DNA from: Brugia malayi
Lineage: Eukaryota; Nematoda; Chromadorea; Rhabditida; Onchocercidae
Assembly (NCBI RefSeq): GCF_000002995.4
Contig: NW_025062306.1
Coordinates: 1-48,881, forward strand
DNA length: 48,881 nt
Direction: 5' to 3'
Positions 11,387 to 21,855 of this stretch are shown here, piece by piece; positions within the stretch are counted from its first letter, which is position 1; every line of letters starts with the position of its first letter. The notes beneath the pieces were generated by a model. It searched no databases. It had not been told where the DNA came from and saw only the letters and a list, made by a program, of their open reading frames with translations. The position numbers and the translations under genes are program-made.

Positions 11387-12341
11387 TTACAAAGTTTCCA
11401 CAATCTTTTCGTTAACTTTTGCAATCAATTTTTGCAGACTTTCCAAAGATCCTCCGGAATGCATAGCAGCTAAAACGCAAAGGAAAACTTAAATATGAAA
11501 CAAAAAGACAGCGCCTCAAGCAAAATTTATATATGGATTATATATGAAATTAGTTAAAATTAATTAGTTAAAATTTAAATTAAAATTTATTGGTTTCGTA
11601 CCCTGAAGTCTCTCTAAACCTTTAAAAATAGTAAATTTTAACCAATTTCATATATAACATTTGGAAATTAACAAAATTCGGCAAGATTCATAAAATCAAA
11701 AAAAAAAGGCAGTGTCGTACACGGAGCATAATCGGTTCGTTTCAGTGATGACTCCAACCACTGGAAAAAGTAAATTTACTTCAGGTCCACCGCCGTATAT
11801 TGATTGGAGAAATAACCAAGCTTCACGAGATACTGCACATATTGTGAAGGCCGTAAATGCAGTTTTGCATCACACGTATTACTGCTACAAACCTGATGTT
11901 GTTATCAATAGATCCCGGTGGCTCTGAAAGAACATTTCTGAAACTACAGAAACTTTGATTGGAAACAAAAAATAACAGTAGTGCATTCAGAAATAATAGT
12001 AATTCTAAAATGTAGTTTCTAAAAATATAATAAACGATTTAGAGAGATTTCAGTACGAAACCAATTCATAAAATGGATTTCAATCAGATTTAGCCAATGC
12101 CAGTTTATGCGGTTATTGTTACTTATTTTTACATTCGTAAAAATTTTATGTCGAGATGGAATTTGAAATGTAATGCTGGAAAACTTAAACTTACCAAATT
12201 CATTTTCTTCAACAAATGCCCTCCATTTGTCAATCCGAGCATTCGCAATAACATTCGGTGGCATGTAATAACTATAGGTAAGGAATGGTATATTATTTTT
12301 CAATCGCTTTAGCTGTTCCTCCAATGTTAAAAATGCCCTTA
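11387..12341 (-). CDS. Unrecognised gene fragment, two phase-compatible exons (3' end of a small or truncated gene)
   Basis: Exon 12341-12195 (after a TTTAG acceptor) reads through EEQLKRLKNNIPFLTYSYY and KWRAFVEENEF and ends at a good donor, G|GTAAGT. Exon 11469-11387 follows a strong acceptor (GCGTTTTAG) and reads AMHSGGSLESLQKLIAKVNE, ending at TAA. The one leftover base of the first exon and two of the second make an Ala codon, so the frame continues cleanly across a 725-base intron. The product would be mostly helical and charged; I do not recognise the family. No ATG precedes the first exon in frame, and retrotransposon debris begins just upstream at about 12400, so the 5' part is either missing or beyond that insertion. 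Confidence 0.42.
11745..11927 (+). CDS. Unidentified coding-like exon or ORF inside the intron of the opposite-strand gene
   Basis: After a possible acceptor (CGTTTCAG at 11737-11744) there is an in-frame ATG at 11748. The frame encodes about 59 residues including SGPPPYIDWRNN and AVNAVLHHTYYCYKPDVV and ends at TGA 11925-11927. The composition (Trp, Tyr, Pro, His, Cys) is far from what random AT-rich sequence gives, and the other strand is closed here. I do not recognise it. It may be an exon of a gene whose other exons I could not find, or a relic. Confidence 0.32.
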   Translation: MMTPTTGKSKFTSGPPPYIDWRNNQASRDTAHIVKAVNAVLHHTYYCYKPDVVINRSRWL

Positions 12342-12399
12342 GCTAAATTTTTAGCTAAATTTTCCGTTTATGTTTCATTCCTTGAAATTCATTTTGGCA

Positions 12400-14430
12400 G
12401 GTCAAACAATAATGCAACTCGGAACTTGCAGGTCCACCAAATCTAAATTTCAAATATCATAATGCATAAGTTCTCCATTTCCAATAATCATCGTTCCACC
12501 TTAGTTTGTAATAGTAGGAATTCAAAATTTTTGTTCTTGAATTTTGTTTAATTTCACGAATTTGAAGAAGTAATCTACTCCAATTAATATGTCAGATTGC
12601 TTCCAATAGCTCTTTAAGTTTTTAAATTGTGTTCCTATTAGTATACTAACTACTTTCAATTGTGCAAATTGTTTAGTAAGGTAATCGATACGTTGGCATA
12701 TATTTTTATCGTTTTCTTTCTCTTAGTATGTTAAGTTGTATTTGAGCAACAAGACAAGGTGTGGGTTTTCTAGTTTCAAATGGAGTTAGCCTCATTTCGT
12801 ATTTTTCAGTTTCAATTAATCCTGATCGATTTACTAGTTTTTTAGATACAAAGGATAGTTGCAAATCTACATTAAATAATACTAATGCTGTTTCTCTATG
12901 GTATGAATAAAGATTAAGGACAGTTATTTTTTACATAATAGTAGTTTTCCATATCTTCTATTTTCGTAATTGTACTTGTTTGCAACATTATTATCTTATC
13001 TTGGTTGAATAGTCCTCCATTTTATGGATTTTTTCTTTTGCTGGGTTCTTGTTTGGATATGTTGTTTTGATCACATGTGTCGAGAATTTTTTATTGTATA
13101 GAGCACTATTGTGAGAATCTTTGCAGTAGAAACATCTTAGCTTTCTGTTGTATTCTTTGCTTTGGTAAGTTGATTTCATCCAAATAATACATCTTTTTAT
13201 TTCTTTTGGGCGTTTAAGTCGAAAATCCACTGACAAATATGTTTGACATTTACTGTCCCAGGGGTTTTTACCATAAAATATGCACGATCTTCTTTGTCTT
13301 TGGTTTCACTAATTTTTATTGAGAAATGATGAGTGAGAAATCTCACCATCACTGTGAATAGTGGTCAATGCAAAAATTTTATTATGATTTCTTGGATTCT
13401 CTTTCTTGTGTAAGGTGATTTCCTTTCCGTAAGAGTAAAGGAGAACTGATTTCTTGTTTGTTCATGTTGATTAGGTTCCGGAGGATTTTTTTTAATTTCA
13501 AAATTATTATCCATGGAACCGTTTTTTGATAATACATTTTGTCGAGTATCCATCGAAATAGTCTACTCTCGATTGTATTCTCATTGCTGGAATGTTCTTT
13601 TGGTTCCTGGTTCTCTCCTAGCATTTCTAACTGTCGAAAAATTCTTTCCATTTCTTCAACAGTTTCGATCCATTCCTTATCGTTCAGTTTGATTGACTGT
13701 AGTGAGGCAATATCAAAGCCTTTTACTGATTAACTGTAGTCAATCAAACTAAACGATTCATTGTATAGTAATTTCATTATTATCAACTAGTCTCCATATT
13801 TTTTGGTCAATATTCAGCGCACAATTTCATAATTTTCTTAGGCAACATCAAAGCCTTTTACTGATTGTAATGCTGCAGACCTTTAAGGCAGGAAATTAAA
13901 TAATTCATTTTTTTGATTTGTGGGATATTTGGGAATGTACAGTTGCATTGAATCCACTCCAAAACTCTATCCATTGTTGCAGTTCTCCATCGAAAGTGGG
14001 AAGAGATAGCTGAGAGGGTTTGATGTTGTAATAAGAGCTTGGCATTTTTGACTCCGTTATCGGCGATTTAGAAATTATTTGTTTGATTTCATTATTAATT
14101 TCTTTTTTGTACATAGTCAATGTGATGATGGTCTCCTTTGCTTCGTGCTTTAGAAGTTGTAGAATATTTTGCTCTCCCGTTAGCTATTTATGCGTAGTTT
14201 TCCTCATCTTCCTTTTTCGTTTTGGATTTTTAGGCATATTTTATCCACTACTTATTTAATGCCTCTATAGAGTCCATCCACATTTTTAGTCGAAGAATTT
14301 TTTCGTCTGTGAGTCCATCTTTGGTTTCGTTAATTCGTGATTCGGTAAAGTTGTTTCTGACTATTGGATATCTATAGCATTTATCTCATTCAATAATCTT
14401 TCTAGACGGTCCTTTACAGAATTACAGGTT
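12400..14430 (-). mobile_element. Decayed BEL/Pao fragment: gag to protease region, minus strand
   Basis: Reading right to left, fragments line up with gag-protease of the element at 3-2015. A coiled gag N-terminus lies near 14430-14270. Next comes the BEL/Pao gag signature LSLPTFDGELQQWIEFW near 14030-13930. A gag block near 13650-13420 has MERIFRQLEMLGEN, against [14 protein letters not shown] in the left element. A zinc-knuckle relic near 13145-13095 reads CFYCKDSHNSALY, with the last Cys lost. Protease-region relics near 12810-12720 read YEMRLTPFETRKPTP, and near 12590-12530 read DILIGVDYFFKFV. Many stops and frame changes separate the blocks, so it is an old, dead copy of a related but different element. 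Confidence 0.85.
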
Positions 14431-14439
14431 TGACACTTT

Positions 14440-15140
14440 CAATAATAATAAAGGCCATTGTAATTCAACCTGTTCCCGGCTTGTATCACCAAATTTGGTC
14501 GTAAAATTTGAAATTTAAAAATATTATTTGAAAATTTAAAAATATTATTTTGGGAGACGTTGTTGATTTCGGAAAAAATTGCTGGATGATGTGTAAATTT
14601 GTGGAATAATGAAGGAGTATAATAATTCTTAATTAGCAGAAACAATAATACAATAATTTGACAGAGACGAATTGTAGTTATATCACAAACTTATCAAGAG
14701 GGAATACTCGTTGACCTATCTTCGTTCTTAGATCAAACAAACAATGCCTCCCTTTTTGGCTCTTGGTGAAAATCAATGCCGCCTTATTGATGATACAAAA
14801 TAATAGCGTCTTATTAATCTCCTTATAGCAAGCAATATGAATAAGCAAAATGTATGTAATAGATTAAAAAAAAAAACCTGCTAAAGACAAAAGCTTCAAA
14901 GTAAAAAAAAACTTTTCATATATCCTCATATAGCAGTCTAGTGTTTTCGTATTTCTTACCCTCATATAGTAGTTTAGTGTTTTCGTAAAAAGCTGTCATT
15001 GGTTAAGAATTTGGAAGACTTACTTCAATAGTAGAATAAGCCGTTTTTGGAATCAAAAGTAGTTGTTCTTAGATCAAACAAACAATGCCTTCCTTTTACG
15101 CGAATATTTATATAGTGAAATTATCATAAATTTATCCCTA
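14440..15140. repeat. Short direct repeats beside the decayed gag fragment, possible LTR remains
   Basis: TTCTTAGATCAAACAAACAA followed by TGCCT occurs at about 14725-14750 and again at about 15066-15091. A second pair, CTCATATAG(C/T)AGT(C/T)TAGTGTTTTCG, occurs at about 14924-14950 and 14961-14986. The stretch lies just upstream (in minus-strand terms) of the gag relic, where a 5' LTR would sit, but no LTR ends are clear. Confidence 0.45.
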
Positions 15141-16199
15141 TAAAACGTGCAATATTAATAACCTGAGCAATAATAATAAATTTAAGATATAGAGGGAATT
15201 TAGTTGATTTGGAAGCAAAGGAAGTCAGGAGTTAATTCTGATAAAAGTAATGACCCCATTCTGTTTATTAAGATTTATTTATGTATGTAGAGAATTGGCG
15301 TGAATATAATAAAATATTATGATGAATTTAAAGTAAGAGATTAATGATTAGTATTGTATTCTTAAGTAAAATCAAAGTTTTGACAATGATTTTTAGAATG
15401 ATTTATTTGAATTATTGATTGTGATACTATAAGATTTTTTACAATTTAAAAATAATTTATAGCTGCCTTTTAAGTTTATTTTATTAATTTTAAGTTTTAT
15501 TTGAATGAATTCGTATTAAAATACTTTCCCAGTAATTTTATGTTACCAATATCAATGGCTAGAAATCATTATGCATTTTCTACCATCATCAGCGTTAGGT
15601 TCAATTATTGTTTATTTTCTGTCAGTGAAAGCTGAATATAATCAGTATGTTACAATTAATTCGATTCGCAGCACATCCTCTTGTTATTGCAAACATACTG
15701 TACAAGTTTGTTTTCTTTCATTTCTTTTTAAAAAATTCGTTTGTATGGGCAATCAGTAATGTTAAAAGGGTACATTATGCAATAAATTTACATATATCAT
15801 TTTTAGTTTTCCAAATCATTGAAAACTATATTATAGGTGGGTGAAATGTTGGCGTTCAGTTCATCAAGAGAAAGTATAAAATTATGGGCACATAATCTTC
15901 ACATTCGTCATATGTACGTATGACTGCCAACAGCAAAAGAATCAAATATATTCGACATCGAATGCCTTATGCCAAGCTCACTGCCAGTAATGTATTTGAA
16001 ATGCATTTTTCAACTCTCTTTACAAGATCAGACCAACCAGTACGTGCCAGTTCTATAATTACAAACTATTTTGTAGCTAATTTACAATTCCAGAAACAAA
16101 TCGTTTTTCTCTAAAGAAAAAGGTTAGATATGTATTAAGTTAAAAGTTAAAATAACTACGTAATAAGTTAAAAGATAACTACGTAATATCACTACCTAC
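15141..16199. other. AT-rich stretch without a supportable gene
   Basis: Open frames at 15571-15844 and 15920-16114 on the plus strand show no recognisable domain. By position this could hold envelope or LTR debris of the fragment at 16200-16560, but I see no direct sequence match. Confidence 0.35.
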
Positions 16200-16560
16200 G
16201 GGGGAACATCACTTAATTACACCGCTATAGAATGCGAATCAGTGAAAATTTCAATCCATTGTTCGAATAAAATTGTGAAGACGACGTCCATTTTCCCTGA
16301 AGCTTCCAATTCTATAATACTTGATGAATACAGAAATAGGACCGCAATAAGTGCTGTTGAAGTTTGGTTTTGTTTTGTAGCACTTCTAGTTCGTTTAGCT
16401 ATGGGTTCCTCTCGTTTCCATTTATTGTATCTTTCGATATTTTTGATTTGTTCTTCGCATCTTCTTTCTGTTGAATTTCCAATGGTTATAACATATTAAT
16501 AGGTCGATTCATTAATCTTCCTCATGGTGCTGTATCCAGATGCAAACAATCGGAATCAAA
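16200..16560 (-). mobile_element. Decayed BEL/Pao fragment: end of pol and start of envelope-like region, minus strand
   Basis: The minus strand reads GRLMNRPINML, a stop, then PLEIQQKEDAKN at about 16535-16470. This corresponds to [20 protein letters not shown] at the end of pol in the left element. In another frame, RTRSATKQNQTSTALIAVLF at about 16415-16350 corresponds to the basic stretch followed by a hydrophobic leader at about 4674-4770 of the left element. Two stops and a frame change show it is dead. Confidence 0.72.
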
Positions 16561-19500
16561 AAGCAAAAAAATGAACTCTGTTTGTTGCTCATTGCAAATT
16601 ATGTTATTTAAAAGTACAAAGATTAGCAACGTTCTCCTTTTAGTTGATGAAATGAATTCACTGGTAATACACAAACACTAAGATATTTTCGTTTTCAATT
16701 AGCATTGAAGAAATTAGTAGTGGTTTCATTCATTTATATTTTTTCACAAATTAAACACTTCAAACGTTTATTTAAAGGAATAGCTAAAAGTGTAATAATA
16801 ATAACTTCGTAAACATTTTGATAAAGCTAATGTAATGATGATAAATTAGTGAACATTCTGATAAAAACAATGGTAAATGTTGTATGGAAACCATTATTTT
16901 TTGCAGGAAATACTGATCATGAATTTAAATCCTGAATTTCAAAATTTAAATTGTCTTATCAAGAGAACAAAATCGAAAGTGTAAACTTACTTATCTTGTT
17001 AAAATTGATAGAGAACTTACTCCACCTTCGTATCGCTAATTTATTCACGCTCACTAATGTGATAATGTGACATTCTCTCAAATTCCCATTTACAAAGAAA
17101 ACATTTAATTCGTTGCATTGTTTTTAACTACTAAAATTAATCATTAAAGATAGATGCTCGTTATAATTTCTATGTTTATCGTATATACTCATTGACAGCT
17201 GTTATCAACACGTCTCTGACTCTAACAACAATTCTAATATTCTGTTATAAAATTAACTCGAATAAGAGAGTTAATCTCGCATTTCTAATATCTATAAAAA
17301 CATCAAATTCAGTCAAAGCGGTAACTTAAAGTGATTCATAAGTGAATTTATAATTATAATAACTTTTCTTTAAGCTGCGGAATGTTTCAAAAAGAATAGA
17401 TGTGCAAATTTGTATGTATAAAGATATCGTGTGCTAAAACAGAGAGATATTGTGTTAACAAGGCTAGTTTACTTGCTGAGTTCAGTGTATGCATTACAGA
17501 TATGATTGCTAACATTATCATTTCTTCTTATCTATCATTAATAATTATCGATTTTTTCAAGTGAATTTAACATTTCTTTGGTTTGTCATACAACTAAACC
17601 ACATTGTTTTTGTTCCCAAATTTGTGGACCAATATTATGAGAGCCCGACCTAAAAAATAAATAATTTTGCTTGATAAAAAATAAAAATATTTTGAACTTC
17701 AAAAAATTTTAACAAACCCAGAAGTTTATTAAAACTTCTTTATAAATAGTCATTCGGAAATTCTTCATTTTTGTTATTTTACCAATCATTTCAAAATTTA
17801 TGATTTTAAGTTATTTAATTTAAAATACTTTAGTTACTTTCACTTTTCATCTAGGATCCATTCAATCTTTCAGATTCGTTATTGAAGTATATAGACAAAC
17901 ATAAGTTGCAATCACTAATACAGTCCGAAAATTGTTAGTTTCGATTAGCTAATTTAAGTTATAGTTGATGATTGAATTATAGAGCTTTATTTCGCATGGT
18001 TGTGTAAGAAGCCATTTGAGGTCGAAAACATCTTTTGACAATGAATTATCTCTTGCGATTATTATTAACAAAGGATCTTATCTTACCCGTATGCAGATAC
18101 ATAAATAATATTAGCAGATGCGAGCAAATATTCGTGATCGACAGCAAAATCCTTCGCACTATACATGTAAGCAAATGCATTGATATTACTGCAAGCGAAA
18201 TTCCAGCAATATGAAGTAGAGTAGAATATATTAAATTCAACAAACTTCAGGTTCTTATTTTTTAAATTACCTCACAAGTGGCTCTGATGATAATGTGCTA
18301 TGAAGAATAGACACATATTTTTGCTGATCGATTTACAAAATGAATTTGTCGAGCAACGATCTTATCGTCACAACGTCCCAATTGATAGAAATTTTGTTTT
18401 ATTAAATTACCTTTTTTTAAAAAGTGTCTCAACTTTCAAGCTTCTGGAAGAATTATTCATTTTGTGTTTTGCCTTTTTAAACATTCATAATAATTAGAGT
18501 TCGGTAAGCAAGAATTTGTACAAATGGATTTTTTTGGATATGTTGCATGTGTGAAATTAATTCTATGCTTAAATTTTTGTTTTGCTCTTTTGAATTTACT
18601 TTCAATTTTATTTTTAATATAAAGAGCTTTAAAATAGCTTTAAATTGAAAATCGTCAAATATGTGAAAAGCAATTATGCAGGCAGTAATGGATAAGTAAT
18701 GCAGTAATAGTAATCCTATCGTTGCGCAGTTCTAAAAATGGATCATCGCTGATCCTAAGATGATAACAGTCAACGAATATTTATTTCAAAAACTGAATCA
18801 AGTAGAAAAAAATAGGGGTTGAACTGGCACTTCTTATTTACACATTTCTAATATTTTAAAAAAGGTTATTCATCATTTTTTTATTTAACCCTATATTTTC
18901 CTAAATCGCTTTCTGGAGATCAGTAATTGTCGTAATTATTTGACTGACTATTAAGTTTCTAATTTGCTTCGGTAATAAAAACTAGCAAAATGTTTTTAGT
19001 TGGCACATTCAAGTGATATTCAATTTTATTATCCTAGAGTTTCAAGAGAAATGTCAATGATTTAAAATTTCAACTCTTCCTTATTATTAATGTGAGAAAT
19101 TACATAAGTGTCCTACAGATAAGCTGACTTTCTTAAAGAGTTGAGTCTTTTGTAAGAAAACAGTTTGACAATGAGTTTGAGAGAGCACTTTTATCATCAC
19201 TGTTAATCTTCCTATTTCTTTTTTCTTCTTTTCTTTTCCATACCTTCTTTTACTAAACGTACGCAATCCAAGGATGGTCCTAACTGATAAGGAAACAAAA
19301 CACAGCATAATAAAAATAAAAAAAAAGGCTCTTCTTTCTTGATTCATATCTCACTAAAAAATTAGATTTTTCCATGACTAAGATTAATCAATTTTTCATG
19401 GTACAAAATCATAAGGATTATTTTTTCGGAGGAAATTTTAAACTGTAGATATTTCAATTCCAAGAAATCATTCTTTATATTGAAGAGAAGATATGATACT

Positions 19501-21055
19501 CATCATAATAAACGCATATGTATAATTTGACCACTGAGGATGCAAAAAACTGAGAGCAACTGATTGGCTGATAGGATTTCATAGGATTCAGACTGAACGA
19601 ACTTTGCGAGATAGTTGAAAGCCAATGAAGGTTTCTCCAAAATGTATAATTTTTTGCCTCTTTTATGTACTATACTCATTTTTATTAAAAATTCATTTAT
19701 TGATTCGCACTTAATCTTTCGTACCGATGCGGGAATTCAACCTCTTGTCAACCATTCAACAAGTGAATTATAAAAAACTTTTATTTCCGTCCAATAATAA
19801 AATTAAGAACCCACATACGAAAGAAAAACAGCTCTTTGATAAATTAAAATTGGAATTTATAAACTGAAAAATCAACTAAAGTTTTACTATTTAAATCAGC
19901 CAAAATTAGTTTTGCATTTCTCACAAAAATTCACATTTCAAGAGCTTTTAGCTATATAAATGATATTGCAAACAATCTACAGAAAAATGAAAGAAAAAAA
20001 CTCAATTTTGAAAAAAGACCAGAGAATACGAGAAATAAAAGTAAGAGATTCTGTTGGTTAGACAATAACCTTAACCATCATTGTCAGCGCAGCTGCTTAA
20101 TTTTATGATGGTTTCAATTAATTTTTGAAGTCATTCCAAGTATTTGTGAAGTGATTACGAAGGAAAATATGATTATAGTGCAAGGAAACGCTGTCCCAAA
20201 TGAACGTATAAATGATTAGTGAGCAAGCTATACTAAAGACAGTGTTGATATCGTCGAGTTGCCGATCATGCAGTGACTGAACTGAAGGCCGGAAAAAGGA
20301 AAGTTGGACGCTGCGAAGGTTAGTGAACCTTGGCCTCGATATATACGGACACATGAAGCTTTGCCTATCTATTCTTCGTCTTTTCGAGGTCGAAAGTTTG
20401 TTCTTCATTCCAATCTTCCTTTCTCTTCGCTTATAGAGGACAAAAAATTTACGGCTCAATCGAGGTTTTATTTGCTTTGAAAGTCCATTACCTATATTTG
20501 CATAAAATTTTTTCACTCTTCTTTCTTTACTTTATCTTTGCATTGCATTTTTAATATTAAAGATTCCCACCACTTTATTCCTAGCAATTTTATAACTTTT
20601 TTAAAAAGTTATCCATTTTTCTTGCAAATTTCATATCTGAAATAAGTTCTCTCAGTTGATATAGGATCCAAGGGTTGCCATACATTTCCTGCAAAACTCA
20701 GTAACAAATTTTTGGTTGCTATTATAGAAGGCCATGAATCTATTCCGTTTGGGAACGACCGGATGACATTGTCATTCATATTTCCTCGTCATTGTTGTCT
20801 CCATCAGTGTCACCAAACACCAACTGTCCTACTTTTTCTGGTAGAAATCGACGAAGTATTTGGGACATGGTTATAGTGACAGTTCACTACCACAAGCAAG
20901 AGTAACCCATCACTCTTCCCATCTTCTCCTATCCTATGTAATTCTCCGACGAGTTTATTACTATCATTATTAGTTCCTCTTCCGTTTTCTTTTCTTTCGC
21001 TATCCATCCATCTTTTCAGCTACCCACACATACATCTATCTACCTATCTTTTGAC
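16561..21055. other. Long AT-rich intergenic stretch
   Basis: I found no gene, RNA gene or clear repeat that I can support. A slightly GC-richer patch at about 20240-20350 contains the small stem AAGGTT-AGTG-AACCTT (about 20316-20331), with no recognised function. Confidence 0.4.
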
Positions 21056-21855
21056 AAAATCTGATCGCTAAAGCTATCCGTGTTGAAAGTTTTGATTGAA
21101 ATAGATGACATTAATGTGCTCACTCATACGCACCAAACATTTGTATGCGTGTATTATGCATTTCTCTTTCCTTTCAATTTGATCTCCAATGGATGAAAAG
21201 AATTCTCGACCATGGCAGTGCTGATGCTACCTGGTGATTGCAATTGTCTTAAAGTCATTTAACTAGCTCTTCTCTTTTTAAGCATAACTGTCACAATCTG
21301 GTGACATTTCTGTTCACCAATACGGTGATCTCTGAGTTGCATTACAGCTTCGTCCCAACCCACCTCCACCTCTTTCCACTTGTCTATTAACTGCAAGAAG
21401 GTATGGATGAGTAATAGTGATGTAGCAGCTTAACTGAAGGAGGTACATGCGTCAGGTCCGGTATGTACTTTTGTTTGTCTCTGTATGCCCGTTCGCTGTT
21501 GCTTGATACGACGGCATGCATCAAGTACCATCCACTTTTGCAGGATGGTGAGTCGTTGCATGTGATGCGATTTGTTGCTAGCTGCTGGTTCGACTTCCTG
21601 GATACCTCAGATGAGATCGTAATAATAATTCGTGAAATGCTTTGCTGGTTTACCAGTCCATACTGCAATTGCTTTCACTACTCGATGTGGTTGCTTGCAA
21701 TAATAGCAGCTCACCTGTCATAAAAATACAGGCCACTGTCTACTACAACCATCACTATGTGTATATTTGTCTGTTAGTAGCAAGGACAACACAAAATCAG
21801 AAGAGTGACAACGAAGACCGGAGCGCCGAGCGAATCATCGGCAACAATTGCCATC
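21056..21855 (+). promoter_or_regulatory. Upstream region and 5' UTR of the nhr-25-like gene
   Basis: This 0.8 kb is less AT-rich than its surroundings and lies directly before the start codon. An in-frame stop at 21778-21780 bounds the first exon on its 5' side. A pyrimidine-rich tract ending in TTAG/TAG at 21776-21780 is a candidate acceptor for a 5' exon or a trans-spliced leader. No TATA box or defined operator can be assigned. Confidence 0.35.

Noticed and set aside
12097..12312. Plus-strand ORF of 71 codons
   Set aside because: It is the complement of the better supported minus-strand exon with a consensus donor at 12194.
16242..16499. Plus-strand ORF of 85 codons with a hydrophobic segment
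   Set aside because: It is the opposite strand of the decayed BEL/Pao pol-end/envelope relic, which explains its openness.
20118..20516. Minus-strand ORF of 132 codons, the longest in the 16.6-21.8 kb interval
   Set aside because: No recognisable domain, no splice context and composition typical of chance frames in a less AT-rich patch. I could not support it as a gene.
21575..21600. GGTTCGA-like sequence resembling a tRNA T-arm
   Set aside because: No acceptor stem, D-arm or anticodon arm can be folded around it.
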